The notes: a model not told the origin generated them from the sequence alone. DNA of 64,000 bases from an uncultured Desulfobacter sp. (GCF_963677125.1 NZ_OY781882.1:2116501-2180500); one strand, 5' to 3'. Numbered from the stretch's first letter, positions 27,927-38,453 are shown. Program-made: numbers and translations.

Positions 27927-28568
27927 TTGTTTAGGTTCAAATCATTTTTAGGGTCTGTCTGGGTTTCATTATTATTGGTTGGGGTGTTCTATTCATATGC
28001 GGCTGCCACAACATTAGAAATTGATGAGAGCACCGGACTATTAACAGGAGCGACAGACGTTTTGGTAAATGGATCGTCCTATAATGTTGAGTTCGTGGAA
28101 GGCACCGCCGAGGATCTATTCAGAGATTCTGAGGGCAATTGGGCGTTCAGTTTCGCTTCACAAACGGAAGCATGGGAAGCGTCATCCGCTTTACTCGCGC
28201 AGGTGTTTCAGAACACTGAAGAGGGTGATTTTGACGACGACCCGACACTTACATATGGCAGTGCTGAAGACTCTTTGTATAATTATTTATTAGTATTCAC
28301 GACATACGGCCTGTCCACGAACTATGAAGGATACGTGTCGGGCGTATATGCGCAAAATGGCGCAAAGGAAAAATTAGATTTTGTAAATGCCACACCAATC
28401 CCTGCTACAAACGACACTACGACCAAGGATAGTGCGGTTTACGCAATATGGACCCCGGCCGTCTCATCAGCACCAACACCGACACCAGAGCCAAGCTCCA
28501 TTCTATTATTCGTGGCTGGTCTTATCGGCTTTGCAGGTATGAATAGAAAAAAAATCAACAACGCTTAA
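27927..28568 (+). CDS. PEP-CTERM exported protein
   Basis: 213 residues from a TTG start with AAGGAGA six bases before it. A signal peptide is seen at residues 1-27 (FRFKSFLGSVWVSLLLVGVFYS region, cut near AAATT). The C-terminus has the PEP-CTERM signal: TPEPSSILLF, a membrane helix, and RKK. This signal is processed by an exosortase and is linked to extracellular matrix production. No exosortase gene lies in this window. The middle is an acidic, unrecognised domain. It follows cheR by 96 bases and may be a matrix component controlled by the same signals; that is inference. Confidence 0.8.
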   Translation: MFRFKSFLGSVWVSLLLVGVFYSYAAATTLEIDESTGLLTGATDVLVNGSSYNVEFVEGTAEDLFRDSEGNWAFSFASQTEAWEASSALLAQVFQNTEEGDFDDDPTLTYGSAEDSLYNYLLVFTTYGLSTNYEGYVSGVYAQNGAKEKLDFVNATPIPATNDTTTKDSAVYAIWTPAVSSAPTPTPEPSSILLFVAGLIGFAGMNRKKINNA

Positions 28569-28614
28569 CCGCAACATGTCGAAACCGACACACATTCACT
28601 GAAACCATTTTTGA

Positions 28615-28671
28615 ACGTATCGCCCGATGCGGATTGAGCCCGCATCTTGCTCATGAAGCCGGGCGGTACGT
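28615..28671 (+). terminator. Compound hairpin after the PEP-CTERM gene
   Basis: The outer arms ACGTATCGCCCG (28615-28626) and CGGGCGGTACGT (28660-28671) pair with one mismatch region, and the interior ATGCGG-ATTGAG-CCCGCAT forms its own stem. It is followed by CGTTTCTTT, a weak T-tract. It probably ends the PEP-CTERM transcript. The following 130 bases up to recD hold nothing recognised. Confidence 0.55.
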
Positions 28672-28799
28672 CGTTTCTTTCAGGCGCTCATCCAAGGCGA
28701 TCTCATAAACCATTCCGCATAGGGTCTTCAATAAATCTTATCGTTAATAGATGCTCATATATTTTTCTATGCTTCGTTTGGCAGGAGCGTTATTCTTGA

Positions 28800-30821
28800 T
28801 TAGTCCTTGGGTCCCATGCGTATCAATAACGTGCCAAGGCCGGATGCCCTGAGCGTTCGCTGTTTAGCGGCAGACGCCAGAATCTCAGGTGAAGGTCCTG
28901 CCATGGTAAAAAAAGAACGCGCCCGGGTGATGCCGGTGTATATAAGCTCCCGGGTCAGTACCGGACTCATGGTATCAGGGAGAATCAGGGCCGTATGGTC
29001 GAATTCAGACCCTTGGGATTTATGAACCGTCATGGCATAGACCGTCTCCACCGCCTCAAGCCTTGAGGGGAGCACCTGTTTGATAGATCCGTCAGCCATG
29101 GGAAAGACCACCCGCAGTACCTTTTCAGCCGGAGTCCCTTCTCCCTGACCCTTTTGGCGTTCATTGCCGACTTCAACGGTAATGCCGATATCTCCGTTCA
29201 TCAGGCCCAACCGATAGTCGTTCCGGGTGACCATCACAGGACGGCCGGGGTACCACCCCTGGGTGGCCCGGATTAATCCGGCATTATAGAGGATTCGGGC
29301 ACAAATACGATTCAGACCGTCCACACCCCACTCGCCTTTACGAACTGGACTTAAAAGTTGAAATCCGTCAAATTTTTCCAGAACAGCCTGAAGCCAATGG
29401 GCTTCAGATAAAAAGCCCTGCATCCCGTTGGCGAGGATATCAAGATATGCCCGGTATCCAACCGGTTGTGCGGCAGCATGTGGAAAAGATTTGGGATTGC
29501 CGCCCAGTATCAGGCTTCGGAATTGAGGCTCTTCACAAGAGCGGATCGAAAGCTGATTTATATCTGAGTATCCTTTTTTCCAGACCTTGGCAACCGCCTC
29601 TTTTTCACCCAGGTTTACAGCCTGGGCCAGATTGCCGATACCGCTGTCTTCATGAAATCGATGACTTTTTCTCAACACCACGATCTGCTGGTCCAGTCCG
29701 GTGCCCGGGCCTGAATAGTCAGACAAGTCATATCCTGTCGCATTTTTAATGAAATCAATTGTATCAGGTAGATAACACGGGCGGGAGGCATTGGCGCAAA
29801 TGTCACCCAGCACGGACCCGGCCTCCACGGACGCCAGTTGATCCTTATCCCCAAGCAGGATTAATCGAGCCTTGGACGGTAAGGCCCCCAGCAGGGCATC
29901 CATCATCTCAAGATCAATCATGGAGGCTTCATCCACCACCAAAAGATCCACATGCAGTCGATTGGTCCGGTTATGGATGAACTGCCGGAAATCATGACGG
30001 GTCCCTAACAGCCGATGAAGTGTCGTCACCTCAGTGGGCATATGGGCTTGAATCTGTTCGGGCAAAAGACCCATAGCTTTAGATATGGATTCGGTAAGCC
30101 GGGCAGCCGCTTTCCCGGTGGGGGCAGCAAGACGTATGCGAAGTATTTTGTCCTGTTCCAGGGCGATGCCCTGAAGCAGGCCCAACACCTGCACCACCGT
30201 TGTTGTTTTACCGGTCCCGGGTCCTCCGGAGATCACGCTGAAATTTGAAGCCGCGGCCACGGCGGCGGCCACACTCTGCCAATGGATATTTTGTTTTTTA
30301 ATCTCTTTTGGGCTTCTCAAATTTATGAAAATCTCATCCAGCCGGCTTTCTAAATCATCGGGAACCGGATTTTTTTGCCCAACCCGGCCAAGAATCTCCT
30401 GGGCCACCTGCCGGGTATAGACCCAATATCGTCTTAGATATAAACGCCCCTGTTCCAGGACCAGCGGGGTATTGTCTCTGTCTGTACCCACGAGTGCGGA
30501 ATCGGACAGCTGGTTCGCCCAATGATCTTTGGTGATCTTTGCAAGAATATGGGAGGGTTTGGCAGGCATATCCTCCCCGGTCTCACCTTCGGGGGGCAGG
30601 GAAAGTGTGCCGTCGGGATCATTCAGGGCGCCAGCTATATCCAGACAAATGTGCCCCCGGCCAAGCTGGTGACTCGCCAGGGCAGCGCCAAGAAGCACCA
30701 GGGGAGATGCAGATGAATCCTGACGGCTTAAAAATAACACAAATGCCCTATCAAGCGGCCTAAGCCACCCCCGGTCGGTCCAGGTATGAATCAATTCAAA
30801 AAAATCAGCAGGGGGCATCAT
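28800..30821 (-). CDS. recD: RecD-like exodeoxyribonuclease V alpha subunit
   Basis: 673 residues from the ATG at 30821 (GGAG six bases upstream); the frame from 30875 would run inside recB. A superfamily 1 helicase moving 5'-3' in RecBCD. Walker A GGPGTGKTTT is near residue 203, then DEASMIDLEMMDALL, LLGDKDQLASV, and near the C-terminus VYAMTVHKSQGSEFDH and ELIYTGITRARS. The start overlaps recB by 17 bases, so production is coupled. The trailing gene of the operon recC-recB-recD. Confidence 0.92.
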   Translation of the reverse strand: MMPPADFFELIHTWTDRGWLRPLDRAFVLFLSRQDSSASPLVLLGAALASHQLGRGHICLDIAGALNDPDGTLSLPPEGETGEDMPAKPSHILAKITKDHWANQLSDSALVGTDRDNTPLVLEQGRLYLRRYWVYTRQVAQEILGRVGQKNPVPDDLESRLDEIFINLRSPKEIKKQNIHWQSVAAAVAAASNFSVISGGPGTGKTTTVVQVLGLLQGIALEQDKILRIRLAAPTGKAAARLTESISKAMGLLPEQIQAHMPTEVTTLHRLLGTRHDFRQFIHNRTNRLHVDLLVVDEASMIDLEMMDALLGALPSKARLILLGDKDQLASVEAGSVLGDICANASRPCYLPDTIDFIKNATGYDLSDYSGPGTGLDQQIVVLRKSHRFHEDSGIGNLAQAVNLGEKEAVAKVWKKGYSDINQLSIRSCEEPQFRSLILGGNPKSFPHAAAQPVGYRAYLDILANGMQGFLSEAHWLQAVLEKFDGFQLLSPVRKGEWGVDGLNRICARILYNAGLIRATQGWYPGRPVMVTRNDYRLGLMNGDIGITVEVGNERQKGQGEGTPAEKVLRVVFPMADGSIKQVLPSRLEAVETVYAMTVHKSQGSEFDHTALILPDTMSPVLTRELIYTGITRARSFFTMAGPSPEILASAAKQRTLRASGLGTLLIRMGPKD

Positions 30822-33800
30822 GAGGATCTCCTTTTCCCAACGCATTGTCAGCCTTAAACAGATTATCCAGCTCATTGATCAGGGTCGCCGGGGGTTTGTC
30901 CACATAAACCCCCTGGCCGGATTTTTTGACACCCCTTAAGAAAAGATAGACCGCACCGCCCACGTCCCGTTCATAGTCATATCCTTCAAGGCGGGCTTTA
31001 AGCAGCCGATGAAGCGCCAGGATATACAGCAGGTATTGAAGATCATACCGGTGTCCCACCATGGCCTGGGCCATGGCGTCTTGCCCGTAGGCACTCTGAT
31101 CATTGCCCAGATAATTGGATTTGTAATCCAGAACAAAATACTGACCATTGAAACTAAAGACAAGGTCTATAAAACCTTTGAGCATACCGTTGATCCGGTC
31201 CCGCCGTAACACCGGCCGAACAATGCCTGGCAGTACGGCACCGGTCACCAGCCGGTCCACATCCAGGATATCCACCTGGTGGGCGGCAAAAAGAAATTCC
31301 ATTTCCGCCCGACATAAATCCTTGCCAAGATCGGACAAAGGCATAAAACTGCCGTTCAGAGGCAAGGGGGTTTGAACCAACTCCAGAAGCCACTGCGAAA
31401 GAACATCGGTCCAGGTCTCCCAGCCGCGGCGAATACACAAACTTTCAATTTTATCCCGGGTAACAGCAGGATTCTTGGCGACCTGGTCAAATCCCGTATG
31501 CGCCGCCCATTCCAGCATGTCATGAAGAAAGGTTCCCGGCTCAGGTCCCCGGGCAAAGGTATGGATGGATTGGGCATTGGGGACAACATCCAGGGCCAGA
31601 CTCTCTTCTCCCGCCGTCTCCTGGAGTTGATCCTGGGCCGGGGAATCCGGAAAATCCACTACCGTATCTTCAAGGGACGGGGGAATGGCCGCCCCGGCAT
31701 CAGGCATGGCGGCCCCGGAGAGAATACCGGAATAACTGGTGATCCGCCAGTTTTTAGGAATTGTTCCGGTGAACCTTCTGGCAGGTGACAGGTTCTGCGT
31801 TTCAGCTGCTGGTTCGAAAATCTCCAAGGTCGAGTCCGGCAATGGCGCCACGGCAATGGCATCACAATCCCCCTGCAGATCCGCAAGAATGGAAGGCAGA
31901 TCCGCCGAGGGGATCATCTCCCCGCCTTTTAACAAATAGCCGATGCCGGATTGGTGAAGGTCTGTTTTCTCCCCATTTTTTTTGGTGACCGACCCCATGA
32001 CGCCCATCCCAAGCCAGCACGCATGGCAAGCCCGGGTCAACGCCACATAAAGTATTCGCAAATCCTCGGCCAGCCGCTCCTGATCCGCCGTTTCCAAATC
32101 TTCATCGCCTGGATTTACCACCATTGTGAGACTTCCGTCATCATTGTTGCGTTTCACCATGGGAGAATTTTTTGCGGTTACTTTTCTGAAACTGCAGATA
32201 AAAGGCAAAAACACCAAGGGATATTCCAGGCCCTTTGATTTATGAATGGTTACCACCCGGACCAGGTCCTGGTCACTTTCAAGGCGAAGAATCTGATCAT
32301 CGCCGCCCTGGTGATTTTCGATCTGTCCGGCAAGCCAGCGGATCACTCCCTGTTCGCCGTCAAGCTCCGCGGCAGCGGCCTGGATCATTTCCGATAAATG
32401 GCGCACATTGGTCAGCTGCCGTTCTCCTGAAGGGGTGGCCAGCATCCCGGCACTCACGTTGAAAGCCAAAAGCAGCGCCCTCACCATGGGCAGCACACCC
32501 TGGCGGCGCCAGATGTTCTGGAATTGCTTAAACCGCTCCAGCTCCGCCTCCCAGGCCAGTTCGTCTTCTTTCAACCGGTCCAGGGTTTCAAAAGAGAGAT
32601 TCAACACCTCTGTGGCCAGGGCTGTTCTAACCCATGCATCGTTTGTCGGTTCCGAACAGGCCTGGAGAATATACAGCAAGGAGAGCGCTTCCGGGCTGTC
32701 AAACACAGATTCCCGGTCTGACAGATAGACCGATTTCACCCCACGTGTTGCCAGCGCAGAGCGAATAGCCCTGGCTTCATTGCCATCCCTGACGAGAACG
32801 GCAATGTCCGAAGGCTTCAAAGGAATCAATTCCGCTCCAGGTTCAGCAAACCCGGCAGCACATGGCGTCTGACTTCCTAAGTTCAAAAGCCGGGTGATCT
32901 CCTGGGCACCGGCTTGCGCCATTTTGTCGATATAGCCGTCAGCCCCTGTTTTTTTAACTGGTTCATCCTGGTTCATCTGCCAAAGGGTCATGGCCGGCAT
33001 CTTTTGGCCGGCCACCCGAAATGTTTCCTGCCGGCCCTGGGCCGCCACCGGTTCAAAGGGGATCTGATCCTTGAATAAAAAGGGGCCTTGGGGAAGATGG
33101 TTTGCCTGGCTGAACACCTGGTTGACCGCCTGCACCATACTCTGGGTGGACCGATAATTCTTTTCCAGGGTGTAATGATGTCCCAGGGTATCCTTCTTTG
33201 CCCTGAGGTAGGTATAGATATCCGCCCCCCTGAAGGCATAGATGGCCTGCTTGGGATCTCCAATCATAAAGAGGCCTGTGTTTTCCTGATTCAGATAAAT
33301 GGCGCCAAAAGAGCTATACTGAACCGGATCTGTATCCTGGAACTCATCAATCATGGCCACCGGAAACTGTTCCCGGATTATCCCGGCAAGGCGGTTTTCG
33401 CCAGAGGCCTGGGAAGTCAACGCCTGGCCCAGTCGGGTGAGCAGATCATTGAACCCCATCCGGGACAAACGATTCTTGGCCGCAGATACCCGTTTACGAA
33501 TTTCAGCCGCAGCATGGTAAATCAGCGCCGTTCTCACATCCATTGATGCAAGATCACTATTTAACTGATCCAATGAATCATAAGCTGGATGGGTGGGGGC
33601 CGTTTTATTTTTAGAAACCCCGGCAGCCAACCCCGTTGTTGAAAACTTTTCCAGAGCCTGATCATCAGGTAAAGGACCGCCATGGTTGACCCATTGGTCC
33701 AGTTGCATAATCCACTTGTCCAGTGAAGCCTTCCGGTACTTATTATTGTTCAAGGTCTTATCGGCCTGGGCCTGGACCACCTGGGCCACCGCTGTGTAAA

Positions 33801-34512
33801 AATCCAATTTCCAGGCCTGTCGTGCGGCTTCTATGGATTGCATCCGCTGTGAAATGATATCAAAGGGATCATCCAAGCAGGATGCTTCACCACAGTCCAC
33901 GGCATTGATAACCGGCAACACCTGTTGCAGCAGCTCCTGGGGAGTGCTGATCTTGGCCACGGTTTTCAATTCCGATAAAGTCGCAACGCTCTGGGGATAA
34001 AACCCAGCCCGCCAGAAATCACATGCCGCCTCTTCCAAAAGGTCCTGGTCGTTGGGCGCAAGTTCCAGATCAAACAAAGAAAGGCTGTCAAATGCATGCT
34101 GGCGGAGCATGCGCTGGCACCAGGCATGAATAGTGTGAATGGCAGACTCGTCCATCCACTGGGCAGCCTGTTCCAAACGCATGGCCAGGACCGGCCAATC
34201 ATCGGGATCATAATCATCTCTCAAGTCATTGAGAAAGGGATCTTTTGCCCCAATTCCTCTGAAAAAACCGGCCGCCTCGGTAAGCCGGCTTCTAATTCTT
34301 TCCCGAAGCTCTTCTGTGGCAGCGTTGGTAAAGGTAACTACCAGGATCTCCGGTGGGGTCAACGGCCGGGAAAATCCGTTTTCATTCCCATGCCCTAAAA
34401 TCAGTCGAAGATAGAGAGCGGCAATGGTGTATGTCTTCCCGGTTCCTGCACTAGCCTCGATCAGCCGGGCACCGTTCAAAGGAAACGTCATTGGATTTAA
34501 TTTTTCCACCAT
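30805..34512 (-). CDS. recB: RecB-like exodeoxyribonuclease V beta subunit
   Basis: 1235 residues. UvrD-type helicase (Walker A EASAGTGKTYTIAALYLRL near residue 17; AMIDEFQDTDPVQY; VVTIHKSKGLEYPLVFLP) followed by a RecB-family nuclease. Nuclease residues are visible near 1110-1125 in GFIDLVF and VLDYKSN (Asp...Asp-Tyr-Lys). The enzyme resects double-strand breaks and degrades foreign linear DNA. It starts 2 bases after recC ends and overlaps recD. Confidence 0.93.
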   Translation of the reverse strand: MVEKLNPMTFPLNGARLIEASAGTGKTYTIAALYLRLILGHGNENGFSRPLTPPEILVVTFTNAATEELRERIRSRLTEAAGFFRGIGAKDPFLNDLRDDYDPDDWPVLAMRLEQAAQWMDESAIHTIHAWCQRMLRQHAFDSLSLFDLELAPNDQDLLEEAACDFWRAGFYPQSVATLSELKTVAKISTPQELLQQVLPVINAVDCGEASCLDDPFDIISQRMQSIEAARQAWKLDFYTAVAQVVQAQADKTLNNNKYRKASLDKWIMQLDQWVNHGGPLPDDQALEKFSTTGLAAGVSKNKTAPTHPAYDSLDQLNSDLASMDVRTALIYHAAAEIRKRVSAAKNRLSRMGFNDLLTRLGQALTSQASGENRLAGIIREQFPVAMIDEFQDTDPVQYSSFGAIYLNQENTGLFMIGDPKQAIYAFRGADIYTYLRAKKDTLGHHYTLEKNYRSTQSMVQAVNQVFSQANHLPQGPFLFKDQIPFEPVAAQGRQETFRVAGQKMPAMTLWQMNQDEPVKKTGADGYIDKMAQAGAQEITRLLNLGSQTPCAAGFAEPGAELIPLKPSDIAVLVRDGNEARAIRSALATRGVKSVYLSDRESVFDSPEALSLLYILQACSEPTNDAWVRTALATEVLNLSFETLDRLKEDELAWEAELERFKQFQNIWRRQGVLPMVRALLLAFNVSAGMLATPSGERQLTNVRHLSEMIQAAAAELDGEQGVIRWLAGQIENHQGGDDQILRLESDQDLVRVVTIHKSKGLEYPLVFLPFICSFRKVTAKNSPMVKRNNDDGSLTMVVNPGDEDLETADQERLAEDLRILYVALTRACHACWLGMGVMGSVTKKNGEKTDLHQSGIGYLLKGGEMIPSADLPSILADLQGDCDAIAVAPLPDSTLEIFEPAAETQNLSPARRFTGTIPKNWRITSYSGILSGAAMPDAGAAIPPSLEDTVVDFPDSPAQDQLQETAGEESLALDVVPNAQSIHTFARGPEPGTFLHDMLEWAAHTGFDQVAKNPAVTRDKIESLCIRRGWETWTDVLSQWLLELVQTPLPLNGSFMPLSDLGKDLCRAEMEFLFAAHQVDILDVDRLVTGAVLPGIVRPVLRRDRINGMLKGFIDLVFSFNGQYFVLDYKSNYLGNDQSAYGQDAMAQAMVGHRYDLQYLLYILALHRLLKARLEGYDYERDVGGAVYLFLRGVKKSGQGVYVDKPPATLINELDNLFKADNALGKGDPHDAPC

Positions 34513-34514
34513 GG

Positions 34515-37500
34515 TTACACCGCCTTTTCCAGGGCTGAGATTAGAGGGGCATACAAGGTTTGACTGAGAGACACAAAGAGATTGTCATGGGCCTGCCATA
34601 AATCTTCAAATGTGGGATAGGCTCTCCTGAGGTACGCATCATACGACAGTTCTCCGCTCGATCCATAATCGCCCCCTTCATATGCCTTTGCAGCGTCAGC
34701 CCTCGCCTTTTCCTCATCTTTAGCCCTCAAGGCATGGGCGTAAGCCAGCCCGGTTTTGGCCGTAACGGGCAAAGGCTGCCCCAGTCCCTGGTACAAACAG
34801 GAAACTATTCCATTAAGAATCTTTTGGGCCAGGGCTTTTTCAATGGGAGAAAAACACACGATACCGTCCGGAGCCACAAGATGGCTGGAGATGTCAAGCC
34901 CTTGGGCGCAACCGGCAACATGTTTCACCCAGAGTCCGGACAGGCTATGGATTCGACTCACCTTGCCTTTACTTCCCATAATTGACTTTGGATAAAACTC
35001 CCAGCGCGCAAACCGGGTCAAACCGTCTGGGGCTCCCATATTTTCTGAATCATTGACTTCATGGACCTTATCCAGCCAGTCATCCAGAAAAGTGGCTGGT
35101 AATTTATCCGATTCAATATTCAGAGAAATTTCTAGAGCATCGCGGGGACAGGGCCATTTTTTCAATAAAGTCTGATGTCCGGCCAACATATCTATTACCG
35201 GTTTTGAAAGCTCATCGGCTGCAAGGTGGCCGAACCCCGCCATGGGCAAATCCCCTGTTCGGGTCAAGCGCAGGGCCTGGGATGTGACGGCGGAACACGC
35301 TTCTAAAGGCTTGGCATGGAGCCCCGCATCCAGCAATTGTGTTCCCAGCCCAAAAGGCGCCAAAAGATCCAAGGCAAAGGGTTCCTGATCCCGATCGGTT
35401 ATAGACGGATCATCAAACCGGATGGACAGGCGCTGGTTGAAAAAATATTGAACCGGTTTTTTAAAAAAACGAATAAGGGACGTCAAATTCAGGTGGCCTT
35501 CGAAGTCAGGCACAGGCAAAGCTTGATTTAAGGTATCCTGGCTCTCCACTATTTCGGAATCAAGAGAGGTCCGCCATTCATGGGCATAGGTGAACAGACC
35601 ATGACCGCCTTCACGAAAATAGTCACGGCCAAAAGGCTGCAAGGGATGGATATGGGTGATTGCCTCCAGCAGATCGGCATGTTCGGTTTTATCCGAATTG
35701 TTATCCAGGCACCACCCGGCACTAAGGTAGTCCCTGAGCTGTCCCACCAGCACCGAGGGCATACGCTCACTGTTATCCCGGTCATCCCTGCCCACATAGG
35801 AAATATAGAGCCGTTTCCGGGCTGACAGCAGGGACTCAAGGAAAAGATACCGGTCATCCTCCCGCCGGGATCGGTCGCCGGGCCGATAGAGTCCCTTTCC
35901 TGCCATCAAATCAAAATCAAGGGGCGGGTGGCTTCGGGGAAACGCCCCGTCGTTCATGCCCAAAAGATATACCACTTTGAAGGGGATGGCACGCATGGGC
36001 ATCAACGTGCCGAAATTCACCATGCCTGCCAGAAACCGCTGGGATGTGCTGGATTCATTCATCCGGGCCAATAAGAAATCCCGGACGACTGTCAGGGGTA
36101 ATTTTTCATCCAGTTTCGCTTGGTCGCACGCATCAAGCCACTGATCCAGAATTTCGTTCAGTCGGCTGATCGTCAACTGATCCTGGCTTTCCCGGACCGC
36201 AAAACAATCCTGGGTGAGATTTCGAATTTTCTCAGACCAAACCGCCGGTGTTACATCCTGGTTTAAACTGCGCCACAAACGTTCTAGTTCACCAATCGCA
36301 TCAAATAAATGCCCCACCAAAGCCGCCTCAAGGCCGCCGACCTCTTCATAGGGCTCAATACCGTTCCAATTTACACCCGATCCAACCGCATACCCTAAAA
36401 GCATACGGTCCAGACCAAAGGCCCAGGTATTTTGCGATAATCCATCGGGCAGTTTGAACAACGTGCGCTGTTCATCGTTTAAGCCCCAGGCAACCCCGGC
36501 GCCTTCAATCCATTGCCTCAGCTTCGGCAAATCCTCCTCTCCAATGTTAAAGCGTTTCCGGAACGCCCCAACGTCAAAAAGATCCATGACGTCACTGACG
36601 CCCATACGGGAATCGGGCAAATGCAATAAAGTTTCCAACGCCTTGATCAGGGGCACACTTTCCCTGTTGGGTTTATCTGCAATGGTAAAGGGTATAAACC
36701 GGGGATCCGTTGACGCCAGGTTCCCGAAAACCGCTTCAACGTGGGGGGCGTAGGTATCGATGTCGGGTGTCATCACAATAATGTCCCGCGGATTTAAATC
36801 CTCCAGGGTTTCAAAACAATGAAGCAGCTGATCCTGAAGGATCTCCACTTCACGCTGGCGGCTGTGGGCCACCTGAAAACAGATGGATTCATCTTCGAGC
36901 TTAACCTTTTGTTTCTCGGCCTCCCCCCTGGGGAGAGGCTCAAGATCCAGAATCGCCTGTTGTACCTGCTGCAAAAGGCAATTGTCTTTGCCGGGTAATA
37001 TAAAATCCTCAAATAAATCAATTTGGGCAAAGTTGGTTTCATAATTTTCCGGTTCATCATACCCGTAGAGCAGCCCGATGTAATCCCGCCCCTGCTTCCC
37101 CCAGGCCGCAAGCAATGGATTGGCATGCTGGTGAAGCAGTTCGGGAGCAAGAGAATTGGGTAGGCCGGACTTAACCTTGTGGCGTGCGTTCTCAATGCGC
37201 AAAAGTTCCCTGTCTTCAACAATGTCCGCCCAGAAATGACGGCAGGGGTTATGGACAAAAAGCAAAACCTGGGACATGGAAGATACGGCGTACAAAGTTT
37301 CCAGCACCTGGCGAGGTAAAGACGAAATGCCGAACACAATCACCCGGGGAGGCAATTCCTTTGGCCGCGGCCCGTTCAAGGTTCCGGCCTTTTCCAAAAA
37401 TCTGTTATGAAGGTCAGCCCGGCCGATGGTTCTATATTCGTCCGGGACATCAGCCTTAATCCTGCGCCAGAGTTCAGCCTGCCATTTCTGATTTTTACCC

Positions 37501-38048
37501 AGGGAGAGCGGCTGCCCACCTATTCTGGCAATCTGGTCAAGTCCATGGGACCAGTCTTCAAGCCAATCCGCCCGGTACACCTGATACTGGTCATAAAGAT
37601 CAGCCAGATGACCGGCCAACTGGCTACGTTTACGCAGGTCTTCATCATGTTCAAGAAACCGGTTCAAAGGCGCAAAAATGGGTTCATCGGCAAACAATGG
37701 CAAAAGCCTGAAAATCCGCCAAAGTAATCGATCTTTGTCATAGGCGGATTCTTCGGGGATGGTATCTCCGCCCAGAACTGCCCTGTATGCGCTCCAGACG
37801 TATCGCCCCGGCAGTTTCATCTCAATTCCCGCACTGATACCGCATCCGTCATCCGCAGCCAGTGCCAACTTAAGCCATTGGGCCATACCATTGCTTTGAA
37901 CAATAAACTGCTCGGTCTCCAAAACCCCTAAAGGATGACCCTTAATCCAGTTTACAGCCACCTGCCTTAAATCTTCCAGATGATTGGAATGTATAATTGA
38001 AAGGCCGGAAGAGAGTTCCTGCCGGGAATTTTGACTTTGAATCGTCAT
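34515..38048 (-). CDS. recC: RecC-like exodeoxyribonuclease V gamma subunit
   Basis: 1177 residues. RecC holds the recombination hotspot (Chi) recognition tunnel and has helicase and nuclease folds without catalysis. Typical segments: SNGMAQWLKLALA near 50, VFGISSLPRQVLETLYAVS near 235, FTIADKPNRE, VVYLLGMNDGAFPR near 690, and RRAYPTFEDL near the C-terminus. First gene of the operon. The integrated element begins about 257 bases upstream of its start, so the element now occupies the far upstream DNA of recC. Confidence 0.9.
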   Translation of the reverse strand: MTIQSQNSRQELSSGLSIIHSNHLEDLRQVAVNWIKGHPLGVLETEQFIVQSNGMAQWLKLALAADDGCGISAGIEMKLPGRYVWSAYRAVLGGDTIPEESAYDKDRLLWRIFRLLPLFADEPIFAPLNRFLEHDEDLRKRSQLAGHLADLYDQYQVYRADWLEDWSHGLDQIARIGGQPLSLGKNQKWQAELWRRIKADVPDEYRTIGRADLHNRFLEKAGTLNGPRPKELPPRVIVFGISSLPRQVLETLYAVSSMSQVLLFVHNPCRHFWADIVEDRELLRIENARHKVKSGLPNSLAPELLHQHANPLLAAWGKQGRDYIGLLYGYDEPENYETNFAQIDLFEDFILPGKDNCLLQQVQQAILDLEPLPRGEAEKQKVKLEDESICFQVAHSRQREVEILQDQLLHCFETLEDLNPRDIIVMTPDIDTYAPHVEAVFGNLASTDPRFIPFTIADKPNRESVPLIKALETLLHLPDSRMGVSDVMDLFDVGAFRKRFNIGEEDLPKLRQWIEGAGVAWGLNDEQRTLFKLPDGLSQNTWAFGLDRMLLGYAVGSGVNWNGIEPYEEVGGLEAALVGHLFDAIGELERLWRSLNQDVTPAVWSEKIRNLTQDCFAVRESQDQLTISRLNEILDQWLDACDQAKLDEKLPLTVVRDFLLARMNESSTSQRFLAGMVNFGTLMPMRAIPFKVVYLLGMNDGAFPRSHPPLDFDLMAGKGLYRPGDRSRREDDRYLFLESLLSARKRLYISYVGRDDRDNSERMPSVLVGQLRDYLSAGWCLDNNSDKTEHADLLEAITHIHPLQPFGRDYFREGGHGLFTYAHEWRTSLDSEIVESQDTLNQALPVPDFEGHLNLTSLIRFFKKPVQYFFNQRLSIRFDDPSITDRDQEPFALDLLAPFGLGTQLLDAGLHAKPLEACSAVTSQALRLTRTGDLPMAGFGHLAADELSKPVIDMLAGHQTLLKKWPCPRDALEISLNIESDKLPATFLDDWLDKVHEVNDSENMGAPDGLTRFARWEFYPKSIMGSKGKVSRIHSLSGLWVKHVAGCAQGLDISSHLVAPDGIVCFSPIEKALAQKILNGIVSCLYQGLGQPLPVTAKTGLAYAHALRAKDEEKARADAAKAYEGGDYGSSGELSYDAYLRRAYPTFEDLWQAHDNLFVSLSQTLYAPLISALEKAV

Positions 38049-38161
38049 TACATTTTCCTGAAACTATATAAACTTAAAATTAAAGCCCCATTTTGGAACA
38101 AAAATAAAACAAGGGTGCTCTTTTAACTTTCAAATCTCAATGATGCCGAAAAGCAAAAAAT

Positions 38162-38230
38162 CCTTGAAGGATCTGGGCTGATGGCAAAACCATCGCTGTT
38201 TTGACGGTATGCCAAAGCCCCACCCCAAGG
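38162..38230. repeat. REP-like imperfect palindrome upstream of recC
   Basis: CCTTG...GGGCTGATGGCAAAAC at the left pairs with GTTTTGACGGTATGCCAAAG and CCCAAGG at the right, giving nested arms (CCTTG/CAAGG, GGGCT/AGCCC, TGGCA/TGCCA, AAAAC/GTTTT). It lies between recC and the left end of the integrated element and belongs to the host side. Confidence 0.6.
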
Positions 38231-38304
38231 ATTAAAAAGGAAGGTTGTAATAAAGATATTTACTTGATTTTAAATATTAAAAACAATGTTTAATGAAGGT
38301 AAAT

Positions 38305-38318
38305 TGGTGGAGGCGACG
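38305..38318 (+). repeat. Distal attachment-site repeat of the integrated element
   Basis: TGGTGGAGGCGACG, identical to the last 14 bases of ssrA (48137-48150). It is followed here by TCCACC, which pairs with GGTGGA to make a small palindrome. It marks the far junction produced by site-specific integration. Confidence 0.85.
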
Positions 38319-38453
38319 TCCACCAAAACCTCAAAAAACACACTTCAAATTCAAGTAGTTACAAATCTTCATATCTAAAAATACCGTCATAAATACCGCA
38401 AAACTCGTTTGACTATAATTTTTTTTTATTGCGTGGTTTTTTTAAAAAAAGAA

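Noticed and set aside
28672..28799. Possible transposase remnant between PEP-CTERM and recD
   Set aside because: Minus-strand reading gives a few plausible residues (KNNAPAKRSIEKY) but too short, with stops; not supportable.
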